Origin: Thioalkalicoccus limnaeus
GTDB taxonomy: Bacteria; Pseudomonadota; Gammaproteobacteria; Chromatiales; Chromatiaceae
Assembly: GCF_041197575.1 (NCBI RefSeq)
Contig: NZ_JBDKXB010000004.1
Span: 62,001-126,000 of the forward strand
Length of the DNA: 64,000 bases
Direction: 5' to 3'
Shown here: positions 50,908 to 59,777 of the stretch, piece after piece
Numbering within the stretch: the first letter of the stretch is position 1
Layout: each line of letters begins with the position of its first letter
Position numbers and translations under genes: made by a program
The notes under the pieces: generated by a model
Database searches by the model: none
The model's input: only the letters and a program-made list of their open reading frames with translations
Told to the model about the DNA's origin: nothing

Positions 50908-51990
50908 GTGCTGCTCTATCTGACCGATTGGCTCGCGCAGCATTTCAGCGCGTTCTCGGTGTTCCGCTATCTGACGCTGCGCGCGATCCTTGGCGTCCTG
51001 ACCGCACTGGTGATCTCGTTTGTCGTCGGTCCGCCGATGATCCGGCGGCTGACCGCGTACAAGATCGGGCAGACGGTGCGTCAGGACGGCCCGCAGAGCC
51101 ACCTGTCGAAGGCCGGTACCCCGACGATGGGCGGCGCCCTGATCCTGGTCGCGATCGGGGTCGCCACGCTGCTGTGGGCCGATCTGACCAATCATTACGT
51201 GTGGATCGTCCTGTTGACGACGCTCGCCTTCGGTGCGGTTGGTCTGGTCGATGATTACCGGAAGCTGGTCCTCAAGGATCCGCGGGGCTTGGCGTCGCGT
51301 TACAAGTATCTGTGGCAGAGTCTGTTCGGTCTGATCGCGGCCGTGGTTCTGTACCTGGTCGCCTCGACGCCGGCCGAAACCGCCTTGTTGGTGCCGTACC
51401 TGAAGGATGTCTCGATCCAGCTCGGTCCCTGGTTCATTCTGCTCGCCTATCTCGTCATCGTCGGCTCCAGCAACGCGGTGAACCTGACCGATGGCCTCGA
51501 CGGCCTTGCGATCATGCCGACGGTCTTGGTCGGTGGGGCGCTCGGGATCTTCGTCTATGCAACCGGGCATGTGGACTTCGCGAACTATTTGCGGATCCCC
51601 TATATCCCGGGGGTCGGCGAGGTCGTGATCTTCTGCGGCGCGTTGGTCGGGGCGGGCCTTGGTTTCCTGTGGTTCAATGCCTACCCCGCCCAGGTCTTCA
51701 TGGGCGACGTCGGTGCGTTGGCACTCGGCGCGGCGCTTGGCGTGATCGCGGTCCTGTCGCGCCAGGAACTCGTGCTCTTCATCATGGGTGGCATCTTCGT
51801 CGCCGAGACCCTGTCGGTGATGCTCCAGGTCGCTTCGTTCAAGCTGATGCGCCGGCGTATCTTCCGGATGGCCCCACTGCATCATCATTTCGAACTGAAG
51901 GGATGGCCGGAGCCGCGGGTCATCGTGCGCTTCTGGATCATGACGGTGATCCTGGTCCTGATCGGTCTCGCGAGCCTGAAGATCCGATGA
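50908..51990 (+). CDS. mraY: Phospho-MurNAc-pentapeptide translocase MraY
   Basis: 360 residues, equal to E. coli MraY, from a GTG at 50908 with GGAGGGG 7 bases upstream. MraY makes lipid I at the inner membrane. Ten hydrophobic segments; conserved SKAGTPTMGG, GLVDDYRKLVLKDPRGL, SSNAVNLTDGLDGLAI, FMGDVGALALGA and APLHHHFELKGWPEPRV with the HHH motif. The stop overlaps murD (ATGA). Confidence 0.96.
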   Translation: MLLYLTDWLAQHFSAFSVFRYLTLRAILGVLTALVISFVVGPPMIRRLTAYKIGQTVRQDGPQSHLSKAGTPTMGGALILVAIGVATLLWADLTNHYVWIVLLTTLAFGAVGLVDDYRKLVLKDPRGLASRYKYLWQSLFGLIAAVVLYLVASTPAETALLVPYLKDVSIQLGPWFILLAYLVIVGSSNAVNLTDGLDGLAIMPTVLVGGALGIFVYATGHVDFANYLRIPYIPGVGEVVIFCGALVGAGLGFLWFNAYPAQVFMGDVGALALGAALGVIAVLSRQELVLFIMGGIFVAETLSVMLQVASFKLMRRRIFRMAPLHHHFELKGWPEPRVIVRFWIMTVILVLIGLASLKIR

Positions 51991-53351
51991 TGGCCGGGAC
52001 CTGGCACAAGAGCCCACTGGCGCGAACCCTGGTTGTTGGACTCGGGCGCACGGGTTTGTCGTGCGCGCGCTTTCTGCGGGCGCAGGGCGTGCCGGTGGCC
52101 GTGACCGACTCGCGTGCGGTACCACCCGGCCTCGACCAACTACGTGCGGAATTGCCCGATGTGGCCCTGTTTCTCGATGGCTTCCGCGAGGAGGTCTTCG
52201 CCGTCGCCGACGGATTGGTCGTCAGCCCCGGTGTGCCGGTCGCCGAACCCCTGATCCAGGCGGCGATGGCCCGCGGTGTTCCCGTCGTCGGTGACATCGA
52301 GCTCTTCGCGTTGGCCGCTCGCGCGCCGGTCGTGGCGATCACCGGCTCCAATGGCAAGAGCACGGTGACGACCCTCGTGGGACAGATGGCCGCGCGGGCC
52401 GGCGTGCGGGTCGCGGTCGGCGGGAATCTCGGGGAGCCGGCACTGGACCTGCTCGACGATCGCGTCGAGCTCTATGTCCTGGAACTGTCGAGCTTTCAGC
52501 TGGAGACTACCTACTCGCTGCGCGCGCGTGCGGCGGTCGTCTTGAACCTGTCGTCGGATCACATGGACCGGTATCCGGATCTGGCGGCTTACGGAGCGGC
52601 CAAGGCGCGGATCTTCCACGGGGCCGAGATCGCGATCATCAACCTCGATGATCCGCTGGTGCGGGTCATGCCGACCGGCTCGGCCGAGCGCCGCGGTTTC
52701 ACGATGGGGGTGCCGGATCCAGACGCCTTCGGCCTGCTCGATCAGGGCGGGGAGACCTGGCTGGCTCGCGGCGGGATGCCCTGGCTGCGAGCCGACGAAC
52801 TGCGGATCCCGGGTCGCCACAATCAGGCCAATGCGTTGGCCGCGCTGGCCTTGGGGCAGGCGGCCGGCCTACCGCGCGAGGCGATGTGCGAGGCGCTGCG
52901 TCATTTCGGTGGCCTGCCGCATCGCAGTGCATTGGTCGCCGAACGGGCCGGGTGCCGCTGGTATGACGATTCGAAGGGCACGAACCCGGGCGCGACCGTT
53001 GCCGCGCTCGAGGGACTGGTCCCACCTGGTAGCCGCCACCGTGCCGTGCTGATCGCCGGCGGCGATGGCAAGGGGGCCGATTTTGGTCCGTTGGCAGCGG
53101 CCATCGTGCGGACCTCCCGCGCGGTGGTGCTGCTCGGCCGCGACGCGCCGCGGATCGCCGCGGCGCTGAACGGGAGCCTGCCCGTCGGCCAGGCTGGCGA
53201 CATGGACGACGCCGTGCGTCAGGCGGCGGCATTTGCCCAACCCGACGATTGCGTCTTGCTGTCGCCGGCGTGCGCGAGCCTGGATATGTTCGAGAACTAC
53301 GAACACCGCGGTCGCGTGTTCGCCGAGGCGGTGCGGAGGTTGCCACGATGA
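51987..53351 (+). CDS. murD: UDP-MurNAc-L-Ala:D-Glu ligase MurD
   Basis: 454 residues. MurD adds D-glutamate as the second peptide residue. The Rossmann start LVVGLGRTGLSCARFL, ATP loop ITGSNGKSTVTTL (about 117-129), VLELSSFQLE, NLSSDHMDRY and DDSKGTNPGAT identify it. The start at 51987 gives MMAGTWHK and overlaps the mraY stop; the next Met codon at 51990 would also serve. Confidence 0.95.
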   Translation: MMAGTWHKSPLARTLVVGLGRTGLSCARFLRAQGVPVAVTDSRAVPPGLDQLRAELPDVALFLDGFREEVFAVADGLVVSPGVPVAEPLIQAAMARGVPVVGDIELFALAARAPVVAITGSNGKSTVTTLVGQMAARAGVRVAVGGNLGEPALDLLDDRVELYVLELSSFQLETTYSLRARAAVVLNLSSDHMDRYPDLAAYGAAKARIFHGAEIAIINLDDPLVRVMPTGSAERRGFTMGVPDPDAFGLLDQGGETWLARGGMPWLRADELRIPGRHNQANALAALALGQAAGLPREAMCEALRHFGGLPHRSALVAERAGCRWYDDSKGTNPGATVAALEGLVPPGSRHRAVLIAGGDGKGADFGPLAAAIVRTSRAVVLLGRDAPRIAAALNGSLPVGQAGDMDDAVRQAAAFAQPDDCVLLSPACASLDMFENYEHRGRVFAEAVRRLPR

Positions 53352-54538
53352 GCCTCGCAGTGGCCGCAGGGCGCCGTCGACTCGGCGCAAGGGCACCGAT
53401 CGACTTTGCGCTGCTGCTCTGCGTTCTGGGTTTGATCGGCCTCGGGCTGGTGATGGTCGCGTCGGCGTCGATGCCATTGGCCGATCGGACCTTCGGCGAC
53501 CCCTTCTTCTACCTGACGCGCCAGGCGATCGCGCTGGGTCTGGCCCTGGCGGCGGGGATCCTGGCCTTCGCGTTGCCGTTGAGCTGGTGGCAGCGCAGTG
53601 GCGGGATCCTGTTCCTGGTCGGCCTGGCGTTGCTGGTCCTGGTGCTGGTTCCCGGCGTCGGGCATACGGTCAATGGTGCGACGCGCTGGATCCCGCTCGG
53701 TCCCTTCAACCTGCAAAGCGCCGAGTTCATGAAGCTGTTCGCGATCGTCTATATCTCGGGATATCTGGTGCGCCACCGCGAGGCGGTCTTGAACAGCGTC
53801 CATGGCTTCGTGCGACCGATGTTGCTGATGGTGCTGGCGGGTACGCTGATCATGATCCAACCGGACTTCGGTACCGTGGCTGTGATGATGGCTGTGGTCC
53901 TCGGGCTGATGTTCCTCAGCGGTGTCCAGGCGAGGTATTTCCTCCTCTTGGTCGTCCTGGTCGGCATCGCCTTCGTTGCGCTGATCATTCTGGAGCCGTA
54001 CCGCGTCGAGCGGGTGCTGTACTTCCGCAACCCATTCGAGCACGCGTTCGACGGCGGCTACCAGCTGACTCAGGCCCTGATCGCGTTCGGACGCGGCGAA
54101 TGGTTCGGCGTCGGGCTCGGTAACGGGATTCAGAAACAGTTTTTCCTGCCGGAGCCTCACACGGATTTCATTGCCGCCGTCATCGGCGAAGAGCTGGGCT
54201 TGGCCGGAATCCTGGTACTCATCGGTGCCTTCGCCTTCGTCACATGGCGCGCTTTTGCCATCGGCGCGCGCGCGATCGCCGAGGATGAATGGTTCGCGGC
54301 CTATCTAGCGCATGGTATCGGGTTGAGCATAGGACTACAGGCCTTCGTCAATCTCGGTGTCAGTCTCGGTCTGCTGCCGACGAAGGGTCTGACGTTGCCC
54401 TTCATCAGCTACGGCAGCAACAGCCTGATCGTCAGCGCGATGGCCGTCGGATTGCTGCTCAGCATCGATCGCGGGCAGCGGCAGCGCGCCGCTTTGGAGG
54501 CCGGTTCAGGCAAGAGGCAGCGATGGGTCCGCGTTTGA
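53348..54538 (+). CDS. ftsW: Septal peptidoglycan glycosyltransferase FtsW
   Basis: 396 residues, SEDS family with about ten membrane segments. FtsW polymerises lipid II at the septum with FtsI. Seen: VMVASASM near the first helix, GATRWIPLGPFNLQSAEFMK, MIQPDFGT, catalytic-region GGYQLTQALIAFGRGEWFG, LPEPHTDFIAAVIGEELG and GLTLPFISYGSNSLIVS. The ATG at 53348 overlaps the murD stop. murG starts inside its last codons. Confidence 0.95.
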   Translation: MSLAVAAGRRRLGARAPIDFALLLCVLGLIGLGLVMVASASMPLADRTFGDPFFYLTRQAIALGLALAAGILAFALPLSWWQRSGGILFLVGLALLVLVLVPGVGHTVNGATRWIPLGPFNLQSAEFMKLFAIVYISGYLVRHREAVLNSVHGFVRPMLLMVLAGTLIMIQPDFGTVAVMMAVVLGLMFLSGVQARYFLLLVVLVGIAFVALIILEPYRVERVLYFRNPFEHAFDGGYQLTQALIAFGRGEWFGVGLGNGIQKQFFLPEPHTDFIAAVIGEELGLAGILVLIGAFAFVTWRAFAIGARAIAEDEWFAAYLAHGIGLSIGLQAFVNLGVSLGLLPTKGLTLPFISYGSNSLIVSAMAVGLLLSIDRGQRQRAALEAGSGKRQRWVRV

Positions 54539-55602
54539 TGATCCTGGCAGGAGGCACCGGCGGGCACGTGTTCCCGGCGTTGGCGGTCGCGCATCTTGCG
54601 TGCGATCGCGGTTGGTCGGTGTCCTGGCTCGGTACGCGAGCCGGCCTCGAAGCACGGATCGTCCCGCAGCAGGGCTATCCGTTGGATGTCATGACCGTAT
54701 CCGGGCTGCGCGGGAAGCATGTGACCGAGCTGCTCGCGGCACCACCGCGGCTAGCCCGAGCGGTGTGGCAGGCCGGCCGTGTTCTGCGCAGACGGCGACC
54801 GGATGTCGTGTTGGGCATGGGTGGGTTCGTCGCAGGTCCAGCGGCGGTGATGGCGGTGCTGCATCGAGTGCCTTTGGTGATTCATGAGCAGAACCGGGTC
54901 CCGGGGTTGACCAATCGATGGCTCGCCAGGATTGCCGATCAAGTCTTCGAGGCCTTCCCCGAGAGCTTTCCGGCGGCCCGTCGGGCCCGAGTCTGTGGCA
55001 ATCCGGTGCGTGCGGACATCGTCGCGTTGCCGCCGCCCGCGCAGCGCTTCGCCGATCGCCGTGGGCCGCCGCGTTTGCTGGTTCTTGGCGGGTCGCTCGG
55101 GGCCAAGGCGCTGAACGAGGCGGTTCCGGCCGCATTGGCCCGGATGCCCGTCAGTGAACGGCCCGAGGTTCGCCATCAATGCGGCGATCGGACCATCGAT
55201 CTCGCCCGCCGGGCCTACGAGGCCGTCGGCGTGAAGGCCGACCTGGTGTCGTTCATCGATGACATGGCGCAGGCCTATGAGTGGGCCGATCTGGTGATCG
55301 GCCGCGCCGGTGCGCTGACCGTGTCCGAACTCGCGGCGGCCGGGGTCGGGGCGATCCTGGTGCCCTATCCATTCGCGGTCGACGATCATCAGGCCGCGAA
55401 TGCGCAGTTCCTGGCTGAGGCCGGTGCGGCACGGATGGTGCGCCAATCCGATCTCACCGTCGCCGGTTTGGCAGAACTGTTGACCCTTCTGCTGGCTGAC
55501 CGCCAGGCTCTGTTGACGATGGCCGAGGCGGCCCGCGCGCGCGCCGAGCCGAATGCAGCGCGACGGATCCTCGATGCCTGCGGCGAGGTGAGGAGGCGAT
55601 GA
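54523..55602 (+). CDS. murG: UDP-GlcNAc:lipid I transferase MurG
   Basis: 359 residues. MurG converts lipid I to lipid II at the cytoplasmic face. GT28 features: ILAGGTGGHVFPALAVA (about residues 7-23), GMGGFVAGPA, HEQNRVPGLTNR, VLGGSLGAKALNE and RAGALTVSELAAAG for UDP-GlcNAc. The ATG at 54523 lies 16 bp inside ftsW with AGAGG upstream. Confidence 0.96.
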   Translation: MGPRLMILAGGTGGHVFPALAVAHLACDRGWSVSWLGTRAGLEARIVPQQGYPLDVMTVSGLRGKHVTELLAAPPRLARAVWQAGRVLRRRRPDVVLGMGGFVAGPAAVMAVLHRVPLVIHEQNRVPGLTNRWLARIADQVFEAFPESFPAARRARVCGNPVRADIVALPPPAQRFADRRGPPRLLVLGGSLGAKALNEAVPAALARMPVSERPEVRHQCGDRTIDLARRAYEAVGVKADLVSFIDDMAQAYEWADLVIGRAGALTVSELAAAGVGAILVPYPFAVDDHQAANAQFLAEAGAARMVRQSDLTVAGLAELLTLLLADRQALLTMAEAARARAEPNAARRILDACGEVRRR

Positions 55603-57029
55603 ATCCGCACTGCCAGCACGATGCGTCGCGCATGGGCCGGATCCGACGGTTGCACTTCATCGGCGTCGGCGGTTCCGGCATGAGCGGCATTGCGGAACTG
55701 ATGGCGAATCTGGGCTATGAGGTTTCCGGTTCCGACCTCCGCGCCGGTGAGGCGACCCGGCGACTCGTCGAACGCGGTGTGTCGGTTCAGCTGGGACACC
55801 GCGCCGAGCATGTCCTCGACGCGGATGCGGTCGTCGTGTCATCGGCCATCGACGAGACCAACCCGGAAGTCTGCGCCGCGCGTGCCGCGCGGATCCCGGT
55901 CGTGCGCCGTGCCGAGATGCTCGCTGAACTGATGCGCTTCTATTACGGCGTCGCGGTCGCTGGCACACACGGCAAGACGACAACGACCAGCCTGGTCGCG
56001 AGCATCCTGGCCGAGGGTGGGCTCGATCCTACCTTCGTCATCGGTGGGCGTCTCAACAGTGCCGGGGCCAATGCACGCCTTGGAACAACCAAATATCTGA
56101 TTGCCGAGGCCGACGAATCCGATGCCTCGTTTCTGTACCTGCAGCCGACGGTGGCGATCGTGACCAATATCGATGCCGACCACATGTCGACTTATGGTAA
56201 TGATTTCAATGTCTTGAGGAGAACTTTCGGGGAGTTCCTGCACCATCTGCCCTTCTACGGGCTCGCCGTGTTGTGCGCCGACGACGAGGAGACGCGCGCC
56301 TTGGCGTCGCTCGTGTCGCGACCGGTTCGGACCTATGGCACGGGACCGGACGCGGACGTGCGGGCCGTGGCGATTCGCCAGCAGGGCCTGCGCATGCACT
56401 TCGAGGTCCAGGCCGCCGAACTCGATGCCCCGTTGCCGATCGATCTGAATCTGCCCGGGCGACATAACGTGTTGAACGCCCTGGCGGCGGTGACGGTGGC
56501 GCTGGAACTGGGCGTCGACGAGGAGGCGATACGTCGGGCCTTGGACGGCTTCGAAGGGATCGGGCGCCGTTTCGTGACCCGCTCATGGTTCGATCGGCGC
56601 CATCGTGACCTGATCCTCGTCGACGACTATGGCCACCACCCGCGGGAGATTGCCGCGACGGTCGCTGCTGCGCGCGGCGGCTGGCCCGACCGTCGACTGG
56701 TGTTGGTCTTTCAACCCCATCGCTATACCCGCACCCGTGACCTGTTCGAGGATTTCGTGCAGGTCCTCTCCAGCGTCGACCGACTCGTTCTTTGCGACGT
56801 GTATGCGGCTGGCGAGTCGCCGATCCCGGGGGCCGATGGCCGCACGCTCAGCCGGGCGATCCGGACGCGCGGTGATCTGGATCCGGTCTTCGCGCAGGAC
56901 CCCGACGAGGCCGCGAGGATTCTCGACACCCTGTTGTTGGACGGCGACCTGGTGTTGATCATGGGGGCCGGCGACATCGGCGGTCTCGCGGATTCCCTGA
57001 CCAGGTATCTGGGCGAGGGGATCGCCTGA
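55599..57029 (+). CDS. murC: UDP-MurNAc:L-Ala ligase MurC
   Basis: 476 residues. MurC starts the peptide stem. FIGVGGSGMSGIAELM (about 20-35), ATP loop VAGTHGKTTTTSL (about 121-133), IAEADESDASFL and VDDYGHHPREI are diagnostic. The annotated ATG overlaps the murG stop; a start at the internal Met before GRIRRLHF (about residue 12) would also give a normal protein. Confidence 0.95.
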   Translation: MNPHCQHDASRMGRIRRLHFIGVGGSGMSGIAELMANLGYEVSGSDLRAGEATRRLVERGVSVQLGHRAEHVLDADAVVVSSAIDETNPEVCAARAARIPVVRRAEMLAELMRFYYGVAVAGTHGKTTTTSLVASILAEGGLDPTFVIGGRLNSAGANARLGTTKYLIAEADESDASFLYLQPTVAIVTNIDADHMSTYGNDFNVLRRTFGEFLHHLPFYGLAVLCADDEETRALASLVSRPVRTYGTGPDADVRAVAIRQQGLRMHFEVQAAELDAPLPIDLNLPGRHNVLNALAAVTVALELGVDEEAIRRALDGFEGIGRRFVTRSWFDRRHRDLILVDDYGHHPREIAATVAAARGGWPDRRLVLVFQPHRYTRTRDLFEDFVQVLSSVDRLVLCDVYAAGESPIPGADGRTLSRAIRTRGDLDPVFAQDPDEAARILDTLLLDGDLVLIMGAGDIGGLADSLTRYLGEGIA

Positions 57030-57181
57030 TGACATCGATGAAGCCATCACGATTGCGGATGGGCTGCGGAGAGCCCTTGAATCGCGCTTGTCAGCGCCGC
57101 CGACCGGCCCAGAACCGGTCGCGGTCGGTGCCGCCGACAACGGTATGCCGGGTCCCTCCGGGACCAGCGAAAAAAGGATGA
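57029..57181 (+). CDS. Possible coupling ORF between murC and murB (50 aa)
   Basis: A 50-codon frame starts at an ATG overlapping the murC stop (TGATG, 57027-57031) and ends at a TGA overlapping the murB start (ATGA, 57178-57181). The product (start MTSMKPSRLRMGCGEPL, end GPAKKG) is basic and has no recognised family. It may only serve to carry ribosomes across the one 150-bp gap of a cluster where most neighbours are coupled, or it may be chance. Confidence 0.3.
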   Translation: MTSMKPSRLRMGCGEPLNRACQRRRPAQNRSRSVPPTTVCRVPPGPAKKG

Positions 57182-58068
57182 ATGAGCAAGGGCTTCGCGG
57201 GGAGCTGCGCAAGGACGAGCCGCTCGCCGGCCATACGAGTTGGCGGGTTGGTGGCCCGGCTCGGTATTTCTACCGACCCGCGGATGCGGCGGATCTGGTC
57301 GCCTTTCTTCGCCGCGTGGAACCATCGGAACCGCTGCTGTGGATTGGTTTGGGCAGCAACCTACTGGTCGCTGATGACGGCTTTCCGGGCACCGTCATTC
57401 AGACGGTTGGGAGGCTGAACGTGCTGAAACGGACCGGGGATACCCGATTGTACGCCGAGGCCGGGGTCAGCTCGGCACGACTCGCGCGCTTTGCCGTGCG
57501 ACAGGGTTTGGTCGGAGTCGAGTTCCTGGCCGGTATTCCGGGCACTGTGGGCGGGGCGCTGGCAATGAATGCTGGGGCCTGGGGCGGCGAGACCTGGACC
57601 CATGTGGTTCGGGTGCGAACCGTCGATCGGTGGGGCCAGGTCCGGGAGCGGACCCCGGATGACTTCGACGTCGGGTACCGCGCGGTCCACGGCCCTCAAG
57701 GCGAATGGTTCCTGGCCGTCGAGGTGGATCTGACGCCGGGTGATGGCGAGGCTGCGCAGCGGCGAATCCGTGACCTGCTCGCGGCTCGTGCCAGGGCTCA
57801 GCCGGTTGGTTTACCGAGCTGCGGTTCGGTCTTTCGCAACCCACCCGGTGATCATGCCGCGCGGCTGATCGAGGCCGCCGGCCTCAAGGGGCGGCGGATC
57901 GGCGGTGCCCAGGTATCGCCGAAGCACGCGAACTTCATCATCAACACAGGCACGGCCAGCGCTTCGGATATTCAACGATTGATGGCCTTGGTTCAAACGG
58001 AGGTCGAGCGGAGTGCGGGGGTGTGTTTAGTGCCCGAAGTCAAACAGATAGGGGGTGCATGGCGATGA
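57178..58068 (+). CDS. murB: UDP-N-acetylenolpyruvoylglucosamine reductase MurB
   Basis: 296 residues from the ATG at 57178. MurB is the FAD enzyme that makes UDP-MurNAc using NADPH. Seen: HTSWRVGGPARYFYRP, GLGSNLLVADDG, GIPGTVGGALAMNAGAWGGE (FAD binding, split near residue 125), catalytic serine in SCGSVFRNP and AARLIEAAGLKGRRIGGAQV. The short type I/III layout matches P. putida-unlike, B. subtilis-like length of about 300. A frame extends 30 codons upstream without homology. Confidence 0.92.
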   Translation: MNEQGLRGELRKDEPLAGHTSWRVGGPARYFYRPADAADLVAFLRRVEPSEPLLWIGLGSNLLVADDGFPGTVIQTVGRLNVLKRTGDTRLYAEAGVSSARLARFAVRQGLVGVEFLAGIPGTVGGALAMNAGAWGGETWTHVVRVRTVDRWGQVRERTPDDFDVGYRAVHGPQGEWFLAVEVDLTPGDGEAAQRRIRDLLAARARAQPVGLPSCGSVFRNPPGDHAARLIEAAGLKGRRIGGAQVSPKHANFIINTGTASASDIQRLMALVQTEVERSAGVCLVPEVKQIGGAWR

Positions 58069-59003
58069 GGCGGGATCCGCAGGTGTTCGGTAAGGTCGCG
58101 GTGCTCTTCGGTGGTCGCTCGGCCGAGCGCGCGGTGTCGCTGAAGAGTGGTCAGGCGGTTCTGACGGCGCTCGTCAACCTCGGTGTCGACGCGCATCCGC
58201 TGGACCCGGGCCCGGATATCCTCGAAAGGTTGCGGGCCGGGGGGTTCGCGCGCGCCTTCATCGTGCTCCATGGCCGTGGCGGGGAGGACGGTCAGATTCA
58301 GGGGGCGCTCGAGACCTTGGGTCTGCCTTACACGGGTTCAAGTGTGCTCGGATCGGCGCTCGGTATGGACAAGTACCGATGCAAACTCGCCTGGCAGGGG
58401 GCTGGTCTTCCCACTGCGGATTTTGTGTTGCTGCGCGCCGAGGGTGACTTGGATGCCGCCGCTGCCCTGGGTTTTCCGTTGATGGTCAAGCCGGTGCGAG
58501 AAGGCTCCAGCATCGGTATGGCCAAGGTCACCGACCCGGTGGCCCTCGCCGAGGCCTGGCGTGCGGCCGCCGAATACGATTCGCTGGTGATCGCCGAGCG
58601 CTGGATCGATGGAGCGGAGTACACCTGCGCGATCCTCGGGCGCGAGGCGCTCCCGATGATCCGCCTCGAAACGCCGCGCGCCTTCTATGACTACGAGGCC
58701 AAGTACTCGGCCGAGACGACACGTTACCTGTGCCCATGCGGCTTGGACCCCGATGTGGAGCAAGCCTTTCAGCGACTCGCGATGGATGCCTTCGAGGCGG
58801 TTGGAGCCAGCGGTTGGGGGCGTGTCGATCTGATGGTCGACGCCGCCGGACAGCCGTACCTGCTGGAGATCAATACCGTGCCGGGCATGACCGATCACAG
58901 TCTGGTGCCCATGGCGGCGCGCGCGCGCGCGATGAGCTTCGAAGACCTGGTCTGGGGCATCTTGATGACGAGTTTCGCGGATGACCAGTGCGATGTCGAA
59001 TAG
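58065..59003 (+). CDS. ddl: D-alanine--D-alanine ligase
   Basis: 312 residues. Ddl makes the dipeptide used by MurF. ATP-grasp family: KVAVLFGGRSAERAVSLKSG, LHGRGGEDGQIQGALETLG, LGMDKYRCK, VKPVREGSSIGMAKV, and metal site LEINTVPGMTDHSLVP. The ATG at 58065 overlaps the murB stop (ATGA); another ATG lies two codons upstream. Confidence 0.96.
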   Translation: MRRDPQVFGKVAVLFGGRSAERAVSLKSGQAVLTALVNLGVDAHPLDPGPDILERLRAGGFARAFIVLHGRGGEDGQIQGALETLGLPYTGSSVLGSALGMDKYRCKLAWQGAGLPTADFVLLRAEGDLDAAAALGFPLMVKPVREGSSIGMAKVTDPVALAEAWRAAAEYDSLVIAERWIDGAEYTCAILGREALPMIRLETPRAFYDYEAKYSAETTRYLCPCGLDPDVEQAFQRLAMDAFEAVGASGWGRVDLMVDAAGQPYLLEINTVPGMTDHSLVPMAARARAMSFEDLVWGILMTSFADDQCDVE

Positions 59004-59772
59004 CGGCAGCGTTCCCATCACGCGCGGTCAGACGATCCTGCGCTGGGTCTTCGTCGTCGTTTTGATCGGTGTGATGGTGCAGGGCGTGGCCCTACTGCAC
59101 CGCCTGGAGCCGAACCGGTTGCCGGTGCGCGTGATCGCGATCGATGGCGAGGTTCACCGTCACTCGTTGCCGGTGCTGCAGGAGACGGTCGCCGACCGGC
59201 TCGATGGAGGGCTCGTGATGGTCGACCTGCGCGGCATCAAGGCGGCCGTCGAGGACTTGCCCTGGGTGGCCGCTGTCAGCCTGCGCCGGGTCTGGCCCGA
59301 GCGTCTGGAGTTGACGGTGATCGAACACCGGCCGATCGCGCGTTGGGGTGACGACGGGCTGGTCACAGCAGACGGCGTGGTGTTCAGACCGGACCCGGCC
59401 ACGATTCCGCCTGGCCTGCCGCGTTTAGCCGGCGACGAGCGCGCGGCGCCGCACGTGGTCGCCCGCTACCGCGAGTGGCGTGACCGATTGGCACCGCTGG
59501 GGTTGGTCGTCACGGCAGTGGAACAGGATGCGCGTGATGCGTGGCGTTTGCGTTTGCGGGATGGCGCCGAACTGGTGCTCGGTACCCGGTACCTCGACGA
59601 GCGGATCGCGCGCTTCATTCAGGCCTACCCGTCGCTGCGCCTCGTCGGGCATGCGCGGGTCGTGGATCTGCGTTACTCGAATGGTTTGGCCGTCCGATGG
59701 GCCGAGGGGTCGGGCACCAGCAGGCCCGCGGCGGTCTCGGTCGAGCATGGATACATCAAGGGTCGGAGTTGA
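58981..59772 (+). CDS. ftsQ: Cell division protein FtsQ
   Basis: 263 residues. FtsQ is a bitopic divisome protein with a short cytoplasmic tail, a membrane span (ILRWVFVVVLIGVMVQGVAL) and a periplasmic POTRA domain (VRVIAIDGEVHRHSLPVLQE, WVAAVSLRRVWPERLELTVIE) followed by the FtsQ/DivIB beta domain. The start lies 23 bp inside ddl, indicating coupled translation. Confidence 0.93.
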   Translation: MTSAMSNSGSVPITRGQTILRWVFVVVLIGVMVQGVALLHRLEPNRLPVRVIAIDGEVHRHSLPVLQETVADRLDGGLVMVDLRGIKAAVEDLPWVAAVSLRRVWPERLELTVIEHRPIARWGDDGLVTADGVVFRPDPATIPPGLPRLAGDERAAPHVVARYREWRDRLAPLGLVVTAVEQDARDAWRLRLRDGAELVLGTRYLDERIARFIQAYPSLRLVGHARVVDLRYSNGLAVRWAEGSGTSRPAAVSVEHGYIKGRS

Positions 59773-59777
59773 GTCTG

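Noticed and set aside
51312..51986. An extended murD frame reaching back through mraY
   Set aside because: The extension is the mraY coding sequence in another frame; MurD homology starts at 51987.
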